A DNA stretch of 64,000 nucleotides from Thermohalobaculum sp050330995. GTDB taxonomy: Bacteria; Pseudomonadota; Alphaproteobacteria; Rhodobacterales; Rhodobacteraceae. Where the stretch lies: assembly GCA_050330995.1 (NCBI GenBank), contig JBHJHI010000053.1, positions 1 to 64,000 of the forward strand. The letters are read 5' to 3'. Made by a program: the position numbers and the translations under genes. Below, one piece after another: positions 1 to 7,259 of this stretch. Numbering within the stretch: the first letter of the stretch is position 1; each line of letters starts with the position of its first letter. The notes under the pieces were generated by a model. The model was not told the origin of the DNA. It ran no database searches and saw nothing but the letters and a program-made list of their open reading frames with translations.

Positions 1-2
1 CG

Positions 3-185
3 GGCTCGGGCGTGTTCGGCCACGGGCACACCTGTCTCGCCCATCCGGTCGCGGCCGCGGCGGGCCTCGCGGTGCTGCGGGCGCTGACGGGCCGCGATCT
101 CGTCGGCCGCTCGGCCGAGATGGGCGCGCGCCTCGCGGCCGCGCTCGCGGGCGAGGCGGCGCCCATCGCGGCCTTCGCGCCCTGA
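3..185 (+). CDS. Class III aminotransferase, C-terminal fragment (5' end outside window)
   Basis: The frame open from the window edge encodes about 60 residues ending in a TGA. It contains GHGHTCLAHPVAAAAGLAVL, which matches the segment around the second-subunit phosphate-binding region of class III PLP aminotransferases (compare GGHPVGCAVALKAIEIY in the complete enzyme at 24320-25714 of this window). In that family roughly 100 more residues normally follow, including a VGDVRGRGLF-like strand. Here the frame stops soon after the helix, with the ending AAPIAAFAP. The gene may therefore be 3' truncated, frameshifted or a pseudogene. The substrate cannot be told. The next gene starts 222 bases downstream. 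Confidence 0.55.
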   Translation, partial: GSGVFGHGHTCLAHPVAAAAGLAVLRALTGRDLVGRSAEMGARLAAALAGEAAPIAAFAP

Positions 186-200
186 CCCGCGCCGGTTCGC

Positions 201-262
201 GCGAAACTTCGCTCCAGAGTGGAACTTCCCCGAAAGTTTCGCCCGACGGGTCTGGACCCGTC
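201..262. terminator. Two adjacent hairpins, possible terminator
   Basis: Positions 201-211 pair with 231-242 (GCGAAACTTCG against CGAAAGTTTCGC, one bulge). Immediately downstream 245-251 pairs perfectly with 256-262 (GACGGGT/ACCCGTC, 4-base loop). There is no T-run, so Rho-independent termination is only a possibility. The pair separates the aminotransferase fragment from the TRAP operon and could also be a regulatory site for the latter. Confidence 0.35.
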
Positions 263-407
263 GCGAAAGGCTGACACTGTTGTCGCGCCCTGCTAGGGAT
301 CGCCCGACGTAGGGAGGACGAGGCTCGTCGCCGTTCGCGCGAGGGCTCCGGCCAATACCATAGAGGACGGCCCGTTCACGGCCCAACCTTTCCGGGAGAG
401 GATCACG

Positions 408-1535
408 ATGACCGACACGACGAACGCCTCGCGCCGCTCTTTCCTCCGCGGCGGTCTGGTGGCGGGCGGTGCGGCGGCCGCCACGCTGGCGGCGCCTCAG
501 GTGAGCCGCGCGCAGACCATGACGATCCGCATGCAGGGCGCCTGGCCAGACGCCAACGTGTTCTCCGACTTCGCCAAGCAGTACGTCGATCGCGTCAACG
601 CCATGTCGGGCGGGCGCATGAACATCGAGTACCTGCCCGACGGCGCCGTGGTGAAGGCTTTCCAGATCCAGGACGCGGTCGCCGACGGCGTGCTGGACGC
701 GGGCCACCACGTCACCGCCTACTGGTACGGCAAGAACAAGGCCGCCTCGCTGTTCGGCACCGGCCCGGTGTTCGGCACCGACGCCAGCCAGATCCTCGCC
801 TGGATCCAGTACGGCGGCGGCAAGGAGCTGTATCGCGAGCTGATCCAGGACATCCTGGGGCTCAACGTCGTCGGCTTCTTCGCGATGCCGATGCCGGCGC
901 AGCCGCTCGGCTGGTTCAACGAGCACGTGACCTCGGTCGACCAGATGCAGGGCCTCAAGTACCGCACGGTCGGCCTCGCCACCGACATCATGCAGGGCAT
1001 GGGCCTCTCGGTCGCGCAGCTCCCGGGCGGCGAGATCGTGCCGGCTCTGGAGCGCGGCGTGATCGACGCCTTCGAGTTCAACAACCCGACCTCGGACCGT
1101 CAGTTCGGCGCGCAGGACGTCTCCAAGCACTACCACCTGTCGTCGTACCACCAGGCGGCCGAGTCCTTCGAGATCATCTTCAATGGCGACCTGTTCAACG
1201 GCCTCAGCGACGAGCAGAAGGCGATCCTCGAATACGCGGCCGAGGCGGCGAACACCGCCAACTACGGCCTCGCGATGGACCGCTACTCGAACGACCTCGC
1301 CGAGATGCGCGACGAGGCCGGGGTCAACGTCTACCGCACCGACGACTCGATCCTGCAGGCGCAGCTCGACAGCTGGGACCAGACGATGGAAGGGCTGATG
1401 GAGGACGAGTTCTTCGCCCGCGTGGTGGAGAGCATGAAGTCCTGGTCGGAGCGCGTCGGCTACTACTCGCTGCTGAACCAGCCGGACTACCGCCTGGCCT
1501 ACAACCACTACTTCCCGAACAAGCTGCCGAGCTGA
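408..1535 (+). CDS. TRAP transporter substrate-binding protein, DctP-type (TakP/FcbT1-like)
   Basis: This is the periplasmic solute receptor of a tripartite ATP-independent periplasmic transporter. The 375 residues begin with a twin-arginine signal (RRSFLRGG at residues 9-16, then a hydrophobic stretch ending near AQ at 35-36), so Tat export is likely. The body, with features such as AYWYGKNKAASLFGTGPVFG and FEFNNPTSDRQFG, resembles the DctP subgroup that includes Rhodobacter TakP (2-oxo acids) and FcbT1. Those relatives bind monocarboxylates or aromatic acids, so a small carboxylate is the inferred ligand. The ATG follows GGGAGAGG with good spacing. It is the first gene of a run through the permeases, an amidase and a 2-hydroxyacid dehydrogenase. 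The function class is firm; the ligand is inferred. Confidence 0.9.
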   Translation: MTDTTNASRRSFLRGGLVAGGAAAATLAAPQVSRAQTMTIRMQGAWPDANVFSDFAKQYVDRVNAMSGGRMNIEYLPDGAVVKAFQIQDAVADGVLDAGHHVTAYWYGKNKAASLFGTGPVFGTDASQILAWIQYGGGKELYRELIQDILGLNVVGFFAMPMPAQPLGWFNEHVTSVDQMQGLKYRTVGLATDIMQGMGLSVAQLPGGEIVPALERGVIDAFEFNNPTSDRQFGAQDVSKHYHLSSYHQAAESFEIIFNGDLFNGLSDEQKAILEYAAEAANTANYGLAMDRYSNDLAEMRDEAGVNVYRTDDSILQAQLDSWDQTMEGLMEDEFFARVVESMKSWSERVGYYSLLNQPDYRLAYNHYFPNKLPS

Positions 1536-1557
1536 TCGGTCGGCAGCCGCATGAGCC

Positions 1558-1583
1558 GGCCGGGGGCGTCCGCGCCCCCGGCC
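1558..1583 (+). promoter_or_regulatory. Strong intercistronic hairpin after the TRAP binding-protein gene
   Basis: GGCCGGGGGCG (1558-1568) pairs perfectly with CGCCCCCGGCC (1573-1583) around the four-base loop TCCG. It lies between the binding-protein gene and the permease genes, with no T-run. Such hairpins commonly stabilise the upstream message or attenuate read-through, giving more receptor than permease. That role is inferred from position. Confidence 0.55.
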
Positions 1584-1608
1584 CCGCCACGTCATGCCGG
1601 GGACTGCG

Positions 1609-2265
1609 ATGATCGCCGCCATCCACCTGATCGACCGCTTCTGCGCCTGGTTCGGCAAGGCCTTCGCCTGGTGCATCGTCATCATGACCTTCGGCGTCGC
1701 CTTCGAGGTGTTCTCGCGCTACCTGTTCGGGCGGCCGACGTCCTGGGCGTTCGACATCAGCTACATGATGTACGGCACGCTGTTCATGATGGGCGGCGCC
1801 TACGCGCTCGCCACCGACGCGCACGTCCGCGGCGATTTTCTCTACAGGCTGTGGAAGCCGCAGACCCAGGCCCGGGTCGAACTGGTTCTCTACTTCCTGT
1901 TCTTCTTCCCCGGCATCCTCGCGCTGGTGTTCGCCGGCTGGAAGTACGCCTCGCGCTCGATTCGCTTCGAGGAAGTGAGCGTGATGTCGCCGGCCGGCGT
2001 GCCGATCTTCCAGTTCAAGGTGATCATCGTCGCCGCCGGCGTGCTGCTGCTCCTGCAGGGCGCCGCGCAGGTGATGCGCTGCCTGCACTGCATCCGCACC
2101 GGCACCTGGCTCGCGCACGAGGAGGACGTGGAGGAGCTGGAGGACAAGATGCTGCGCGAGGCCGAGGAGAAGGGCCTCGGCGCCGGCGCCTCCAAGAACC
2201 CGGCGGGCGGGCAGAACGTCACCGAGCCGATCGCGCGCGATGCCGAGCGCCACCGCCCCGACTGA
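1609..2265 (+). CDS. TRAP transporter small permease, DctQ-type
   Basis: This is the four-helix small membrane subunit of the TRAP system. Hydrophobic segments are visible near residues 10-30 (FGKAFAWCIVIMTFGVAFEV), 45-65, 85-110 (LVLYFLFFFPGILALVFAG) and 135-160, with an acidic, hydrophilic tail (EEDVEELEDKMLREAEEKG). It partners the large permease downstream and the receptor upstream. An earlier in-frame ATG lies at 1594. I prefer 1609 because GGGG sits about seven bases before it and because MIAAIHLIDRF is a natural start. The final C-terminal stretch of about 50 residues is longer and more charged than in many DctQ proteins. Confidence 0.85.
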   Translation: MIAAIHLIDRFCAWFGKAFAWCIVIMTFGVAFEVFSRYLFGRPTSWAFDISYMMYGTLFMMGGAYALATDAHVRGDFLYRLWKPQTQARVELVLYFLFFFPGILALVFAGWKYASRSIRFEEVSVMSPAGVPIFQFKVIIVAAGVLLLLQGAAQVMRCLHCIRTGTWLAHEEDVEELEDKMLREAEEKGLGAGASKNPAGGQNVTEPIARDAERHRPD

Positions 2266-2336
2266 CCCCGCGCCCCGACCGCTCACGCCCGGACCGACCG
2301 CGCCGCGATAACGAGAACAGAAGGCAGCCCGCGCCG

Positions 2337-3752
2337 ATGACCGAACCGCAGATCGCGATCCTGATGCTGGTGCTGTTCATCTGCACCATCTTCCTCGGCT
2401 TCCCCGTCGCCTTCACGCTCATGGCGATCGCGGTGATCTTCGGCTATTATGCCTACTTCGATCCCGCGCGGCAGTGGCGCTCCTACGACTTCCTGCCCGA
2501 GGACGCCGGCACCTTCGAGACGATCGGCGCCTATCTGCAGGGCTTCCTGAACAACCGGATCTTCGACCTGTTCGTCAACCAGACCTATTCGGTCATGTCG
2601 AACGACGTGCTGACCGCGATCCCGCTGTTTCTGTTCATGGGCTACGTGGTCGAGCGCGCCAACATCGTCACGCGGCTGTTCGACACGCTCTACGTCACCG
2701 CCAAGCGCCTGCCGGGCGCGATGGCGGTTGCGGCGCTCGCCACCTGCGCGCTGTTCGCGACCGCGACGGGCATCATCGGCGCGGTGGTCACGCTGATGGG
2801 GATGCTGGCGCTGCCCTCGATGCTGCGCGCGCGCTACGACACCTCCTTCGCCTCGGGCGTGATCTGCGCGGGCGGCTGCCTCGGCATCCTGATCCCGCCG
2901 TCGATCATGCTGATCGTCTACGCGGCGACCTCGAACGTCTCGATCGTGCAGCTCTATGCCGCCGCGCTGTTCCCGGGCTTCATGCTCGCGGGGCTCTACA
3001 TGGTCTACGTGGTCGGGCGCGCGACGCTGCAACCCGCGCTCGCGCCGAAGCCGCCGGAGGAGGAGACCGAGCACCTCTCGGCGGCGCGGGTGGCGCTGAT
3101 GCTCGTGACCTCCTTCTTCCCGCTCGCGGTGCTGATCCTCTCGGTGCTCGGCGCCATCCTGTTCGGCCTCGCCACGCCCTCTGAAGCCGCCTCGCTCGGC
3201 GCGCTCGGCGGGCTGATCCTCGCCATCGCCTACCGCTCGCTCACCTGGGATCGCCTCCGCGAGAGCGTCTATCTGACCATGCGCACCTCGGCGATGGTCT
3301 GCTGGATGTTCGTCGGTAGCTGGACCTTCGCCTCGGTGTTCTCCTACCTCGGCGGCGAGCGCCTGATCGAGGAGTTCGTGCTCGGCCTCGACCTCACGCC
3401 GCTTCAGTTCCTGATCATGGCGCAGGTGATCATCTTCCTGCTCGGCTGGCCGCTCGAATGGTCGGAGATCATCATCATCTTCGTGCCGATCTTCCTGCCG
3501 CTGTTGCCGGCGTTCGACGTCGATCCGCTGTTCTTCGGCATCCTGATCGCGCTGAACCTGCAGACCTCGTTCCTGACGCCGCCGATGGCGATGGCCGCCT
3601 ACTACCTCAAGGGGGTGGCGCCACCGGGCGTGGAGCTGAACGCGATCTTCAAGGGCGTGATGCCGTTCCTGGTGCTGGTGCTGATCGCCATGGTCGCGGT
3701 CTACAACTTCCCCGGCATCTACCTCTGGCTGCCGACGGCGATCTATGGCTGA
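2337..3752 (+). CDS. TRAP transporter large permease, DctM-type
   Basis: This is the sodium-coupled transport subunit of the TRAP system in the inner membrane. It has about 471 residues and many hydrophobic helices starting at the N-terminus (IAILMLVLFICTIFLGFPVA). Family-typical stretches are visible, such as GCLGILIPPSIMLIVYA in the first half and FLTPPMAMAAYYLKG near the end. The length is slightly above the usual 425-430 because of an insertion near residues 40-85 (PARQWRSYDFLPEDAG), seen in the variant that pairs with TakP/FcbT1-type receptors. The ATG at 2337 follows GAACAGAAGG. The 3' end overlaps the amidase by eight bases, implying cotranscription and coupled translation. Confidence 0.9.
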   Translation: MTEPQIAILMLVLFICTIFLGFPVAFTLMAIAVIFGYYAYFDPARQWRSYDFLPEDAGTFETIGAYLQGFLNNRIFDLFVNQTYSVMSNDVLTAIPLFLFMGYVVERANIVTRLFDTLYVTAKRLPGAMAVAALATCALFATATGIIGAVVTLMGMLALPSMLRARYDTSFASGVICAGGCLGILIPPSIMLIVYAATSNVSIVQLYAAALFPGFMLAGLYMVYVVGRATLQPALAPKPPEEETEHLSAARVALMLVTSFFPLAVLILSVLGAILFGLATPSEAASLGALGGLILAIAYRSLTWDRLRESVYLTMRTSAMVCWMFVGSWTFASVFSYLGGERLIEEFVLGLDLTPLQFLIMAQVIIFLLGWPLEWSEIIIIFVPIFLPLLPAFDVDPLFFGILIALNLQTSFLTPPMAMAAYYLKGVAPPGVELNAIFKGVMPFLVLVLIAMVAVYNFPGIYLWLPTAIYG

Positions 3753-5085
3753 CGCCCTCTCGCCCGACCCGGCCGACCTGACCGCGCGCGAGGCGATCTC
3801 GGCCATGGCTGACGGACGGCTCACCGCCGCCGCCCTGACCGACGCCTGCCTCGCGCGCATCGAGGCGCACGACAGCCGCCTCGGCGCCTTCGTTCATGTC
3901 GACGCCGCTGGCGCGCGCCGCGCCGCCAAGGCCACGGACGAACGGCGCCGCCGCGGCCTGCCGCGCCTGCCCCTCGACGGCGTGCCGGTCGGCGTCAAGG
4001 ACATCGTCGACGTCGCGGGGATGCCCTGCGCCTGGGGCTCGCCCCTGGTCGAGGGCCGCCGCCCGCGCGCCGACAGCACCGTCGCCGCCCGGCTGCGCGC
4101 GGCCGGCGCGGTGATCGTGGGCAAGACCACCACCACCGAGTTCGCGGGCTACCCGCCGGCCGCGACGCTGAACCCGCGCGCAGAGAGCCGCACACCCGGC
4201 GGCTCCTCGGCCGGCTCGGCCGCGGCCGTCGCCGCCGGCCTCGTGCCGCTCGCGGTCGCGACCCAGACCAACGGCTCGGTGATCCGCCCCGCCGCCTTCT
4301 GCGGCGCGATGGGCTACAAGCCGTCCTTCGGCACGGTGGCGCGCACCGGGGTCATGCCCTTCGCCCCCTCGGTCGATCACGTCGGGCTGATCGCGCGCTC
4401 GGTGGACGACCTCGCGCTGCTCGAACACCTCGCCGGCCCCGACGGCGGCGACCCGGACGCCCTGCCCCACGGCCTGCCGCTCGTCGGCACGGCGTCGAGC
4501 GCGCCGCCGCTCGCCCCGGTGCTCGGCTTCTTCGAAGGCCCCGCCTGGGGCGAGGCGGCGCCCGGCACGGCCGAGGCCTTCGCCGAGCTGAGCGCGGCGA
4601 TCCCCGGCATCCGCCACATCGCCACGCCCCCGGCGCTCGGCGAGACCGCGACGCTGCTGCGCCGGCTGATGTGCGCCGAGGGCGCCCACCACCTCGGCGC
4701 CTACATGGACCGCGACCGCGAGCGGGTGCATCCGATCCTCTGCGAGATGTTCGAGGAAGGCCGCCGCCTCCCGGCGACCGACTACCTCGCCGCGCGCGCG
4801 ACGCGGCTCGGCCTGCGCGCCGCCTTCGGCGCGATCTTCGAGGAGGTCGACGCGCTCGTGACGCCGGCCACCCCCGGCGAGGCGCCGTCGCGCGAGACCA
4901 CCGGCAGCCCGGCCTTCTGCTCGCTCTGGTCCTACACCGGGCTTCCGGCCGTCACCCTGCCGCTGCTCGCCGGCCCGGACGGGCTGCCGCTCGGCGTGCA
5001 GCTCGTCGGCCCCCACGGCGACGACGCGCGGCTCCTGCGCACCGCGCGCTGGCTCGTGCGCCGCCTCAGCGAGGACGCCCCATGA
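3745..5085 (+). CDS. Amidase, amidase-signature family
   Basis: This cytoplasmic serine amidohydrolase has the Ser-cisSer-Lys triad. The residues can be placed as Lys85 (GVKDIVDV), Ser154 (PGGSSAGS) and Ser178 (TQTNGSVIRPA). The spacing of 69 and 24 residues matches the family exactly. It is not GatA: it lacks the GatA-type TDTGGSIRQPS segment and has no gatC partner, unlike the pair at 39428-41202. It starts inside the end of the TRAP large permease and ends overlapping the next small gene (ATGA). An amide, urea-derived or carbamoyl compound imported by the TRAP system, or derived from its ligand, is a plausible substrate. The specific substrate is unknown. Confidence 0.85.
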   Translation: MADALSPDPADLTAREAISAMADGRLTAAALTDACLARIEAHDSRLGAFVHVDAAGARRAAKATDERRRRGLPRLPLDGVPVGVKDIVDVAGMPCAWGSPLVEGRRPRADSTVAARLRAAGAVIVGKTTTTEFAGYPPAATLNPRAESRTPGGSSAGSAAAVAAGLVPLAVATQTNGSVIRPAAFCGAMGYKPSFGTVARTGVMPFAPSVDHVGLIARSVDDLALLEHLAGPDGGDPDALPHGLPLVGTASSAPPLAPVLGFFEGPAWGEAAPGTAEAFAELSAAIPGIRHIATPPALGETATLLRRLMCAEGAHHLGAYMDRDRERVHPILCEMFEEGRRLPATDYLAARATRLGLRAAFGAIFEEVDALVTPATPGEAPSRETTGSPAFCSLWSYTGLPAVTLPLLAGPDGLPLGVQLVGPHGDDARLLRTARWLVRRLSEDAP

Positions 5086-5273
5086 TCGTCGACGTCGCCT
5101 TCGCCGTCCTCGCGCTCGCGGGGCTCGGCACGTTCCTCTACATCATCATCGACTTCGTCACCGCCACCGAGATCGCCCTGGCGGTGGTGTTCGTGATCGG
5201 CTTCGCCATGGCCGCCTACGATTTCTTTCGCGCCATCCGCGCCGGACGGGACAAGGGCGGCCACGATGGCTAG
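5082..5273 (+). CDS. Small two-helix membrane protein in the TRAP-amidase operon
   Basis: The 63 residues contain two hydrophobic segments, about 5-24 (VAFAVLALAGLGTFLYIIID) and 28-47 (TEIALAVVFVIGFAMAAYDF), and a basic tail (RAIRAGRDKGGHDG). The start ATG overlaps the amidase stop as ATGA, and the last eight bases overlap the next gene, so it is locked into the operon. I do not recognise a family. A role as an accessory to the transporter or a membrane-anchored partner of the amidase is only inference from position. Confidence 0.7.
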   Translation: MIVDVAFAVLALAGLGTFLYIIIDFVTATEIALAVVFVIGFAMAAYDFFRAIRAGRDKGGHDG

Positions 5274-6219
5274 GCCGCGCCTCCTGATCACGCGGCGCCT
5301 GACCGACGCGGTGCACGAGCGCGCGGCGCGCGACTACGAGGTCGAGCTGAACCTGGAGGACCGGGTGTTCGCCCGGGACGAGCTGATCGACAGGCTCCAG
5401 GGCTTCGACGCGGTGCTGCCCTGCCACTCCGAGCGCTTCGACGCCGAGACGATCGCGGCGCTGCCGGACCGTCTGCGCGTGATCGCCAACCACTCGGTCG
5501 GCGTCGATCACGTCGATCTCGACGCCGCCCGCGCCCGCGGCGTGATCGTCACCAACACCCCCGACGTGCTGTCCGACGCCACCGCCGAGATCGCGATCCT
5601 CCTGATGCTCGGCGCCGCGCGGCGCGCGGGCGAGGGCCACAACCTCGTGCGCGACGGGCGCTGGGACTTCTGGTCGCCGGCCTTCATGGTGGGCGTGCAG
5701 GTCACGGGCAAGCGCTTCGGCGTGGTCGGCATGGGCCGCGTCGGCCGGGTGACGGCCGAGCGCGCCCGGGGCTTCGGCATGGAGATCCACTACCACAACC
5801 GCCGCCCCGTGGAGGGCGCGGACGCGATCTATCACGAGACGCTCGAAAGCCTTCTCGGCGCGGTCGACGTGCTCTCGCTGCACTGCCCGGCCGGCCCCGC
5901 GACCGCGGGGCTCATGAACGCCGGGACCTTCGCGATGATGAAGCCGGGCGCGATCCTCGTGAACACCGCGCGCGGCGCGCTGGTCGACGAGGGCGCGCTC
6001 CACGACGCGCTGACCTCCGGCCGCCTGTTCGCGGCCGGCCTCGACGTCTTCCGCGACGAGCCCGGCGGCAACCCGCGCCTCGCGGCGCTACCCAACGTCT
6101 TCCTGATGCCCCACATCGGCTCGGCCACCTTCGACACCCGCGACGCCATGGGCTTTCGCGCGCTCGACAACCTCGACGCGGTGTTCGCCGGACGCGAGGC
6201 GGGGGACCGGGTCGCCTGA
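5266..6219 (+). CDS. D-2-hydroxyacid dehydrogenase (glyoxylate/hydroxypyruvate reductase-like)
   Basis: This NAD(P)-dependent dehydrogenase of the D-isomer-specific family interconverts 2-oxo and D-2-hydroxy acids. The 317 residues carry the dinucleotide motif GMGRVG at 155-160 and the catalytic Arg236 (NTARGALVDE), Glu265 (DVFRDEP) and His283 (MPHIGSAT). HSVGVDHVDLDAARARGV matches the GyaR/GRHPR branch. It overlaps the preceding small membrane gene by eight bases and is the last gene of the TRAP-amidase operon, with no gene for 150 bases afterwards. The set suggests uptake of an organic acid or amide, hydrolysis and then reduction or oxidation of a 2-oxo or hydroxy acid. The exact substrate is not visible. 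Confidence 0.9.
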   Translation: MARPRLLITRRLTDAVHERAARDYEVELNLEDRVFARDELIDRLQGFDAVLPCHSERFDAETIAALPDRLRVIANHSVGVDHVDLDAARARGVIVTNTPDVLSDATAEIAILLMLGAARRAGEGHNLVRDGRWDFWSPAFMVGVQVTGKRFGVVGMGRVGRVTAERARGFGMEIHYHNRRPVEGADAIYHETLESLLGAVDVLSLHCPAGPATAGLMNAGTFAMMKPGAILVNTARGALVDEGALHDALTSGRLFAAGLDVFRDEPGGNPRLAALPNVFLMPHIGSATFDTRDAMGFRALDNLDAVFAGREAGDRVA

Positions 6220-6371
6220 ACCCCTTCGCCCGAGCCTGACAATCCCGAGCGAAACACTAAGGGATATTGCCTCCCTACCCTCCCCCGCGCTATGACGGGG
6301 GCGAGGGCGAAGCCATCGGCACCGCGCCGAGAGCCACGGCCGCTGACCGCGACGGAGGATCGGGGCGAGGC

Positions 6372-6551
6372 ATGGCGAGCATCACGGAGAGCGAGAGAAG
6401 AGCCGGGCGCAGCGGGGCCGAGCCGGCCGGCGCGCCGGTGGTCGACACCGCCGAGCTGCTGGGCGCGGACGGGCGGCTGTGCATCCGCCACGCGGGCGCG
6501 CTCTATCTCCTGCGCGTCACCCGCGCGGGCAAGCTGATCCTGACCAAGTGA
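6372..6551 (+). CDS. hemP: Hemin uptake protein HemP
   Basis: The 59-residue product ends with the hallmark of the HemP family: an LLG-x-x-G-x-L-x-I-x-H core (ELLGADGRLCIRHAGALYLL) followed by RVTRAGKLILTK. The ATG at 6372 is preceded by GGGGCGAGG; an upstream in-frame ATG at 6267 would add 35 low-complexity residues. In many proteobacteria hemP lies beside heme receptor or hmu genes and is Fur- or Irr-controlled, and in Bradyrhizobium and Burkholderia it acts as a regulator of heme uptake. No heme receptor is in this window. The stop overlaps the next gene (GTGA). Confidence 0.85.
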   Translation: MASITESERRAGRSGAEPAGAPVVDTAELLGADGRLCIRHAGALYLLRVTRAGKLILTK

Positions 6552-7042
6552 GCGGCCCGTCCTTCGCCGCCCCGCCCCCCTCGCTGCCTGCGAGCAAGCG
6601 CTTCGAGGACCTGGACTGCGCCGGGCGGCTGCTCGTCGTCACCATGCGGCGCTGGCTCGACGGGCCGGAGGCGCAGGCCGAGGTCTGGAGCGGTCTCAGG
6701 GCCGCGCTCGGTGCGGCGTCGGCGCGGCGCGTCCTCGCCGCCTTCGAGCGCTGGCTGAGCGCGATCGCCGCCGCGCCGCGCCGCCCGCTGCGCCGCCACG
6801 CCGCCTGCTGCCCCTGTCTCGGCGACGACGAGGCCCGCCTCGCCGCCCTCGTCGCGGCGGCCGGGAGCGGTCGCAGCGCCACCGCGCGCGAGCTCGCCGG
6901 GGCGCTGGTCGAGCCCGAGGCGACCGACGATCTCCTCGCCGCGGCCGAGGCGCTCGGCGCGACGCTCGCGGCGCTGCTCGACGAGGCCGGCCACGGGCCC
7001 TGCGCCTGCCGGCCTTCCGCCGCGCCGGCGCGTCTGCACTGA
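6548..7042 (+). CDS. Cys-rich unknown protein coupled to hemP
   Basis: The GTG start overlaps the hemP stop (GTGA), giving a 164-residue protein that is tightly coupled to hemP. It is Ala/Arg/Leu-rich and mostly helical. It has six cysteines: Cys24, a cluster Cys87-Cys88-Cys90 in RHAACCPCLGDDEARL, and Cys152-x-Cys154 in HGPCACRP. The CCxC and CxC pairs could bind iron, heme or another metal, which is inference. I do not recognise a named family, though small proteins with a CxGxDE-type motif occur beside hemP in other alphaproteobacteria. There is no signal peptide or membrane segment, so it is probably cytoplasmic. Confidence 0.65.
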   Translation: MSGPSFAAPPPSLPASKRFEDLDCAGRLLVVTMRRWLDGPEAQAEVWSGLRAALGAASARRVLAAFERWLSAIAAAPRRPLRRHAACCPCLGDDEARLAALVAAAGSGRSATARELAGALVEPEATDDLLAAAEALGATLAALLDEAGHGPCACRPSAAPARLH

Positions 7043-7199
7043 GCCGGCCGCCCGGGCATCCGGACGGGCCGCCGGCGGGGTCGACCCCGCCGACGGTGTC
7101 GCGACGGCCGCTCGCCCCGCGGCGATGGTGCCCCAACGGCGTCTTCCAGCCTGACCGGAACGGTTAGGCGTCGCGAAAACGCTTGGAGACAACACGCCA

Positions 7200-7234
7200 G
7201 AGCGCCAGACCCGATCCGGTCGGGTCTGGCGCTC
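7200..7234. terminator. Bidirectional-type hairpin between convergent genes
   Basis: A perfect 15-bp stem (GAGCGCCAGACCCGA, 7200-7214, with its complement at 7220-7234) has the loop TCCGG. It lies between the converging Cys-rich gene and the BMP-family gene, so it can end transcription from both sides. There is no strong T-run on either side. The CCCGATC/GGTCGGG core resembles that of the hairpin at 37861-37903. Confidence 0.6.
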
Positions 7235-7259
7235 CAGGGCGGGGCCGACCCCGCCGCCG

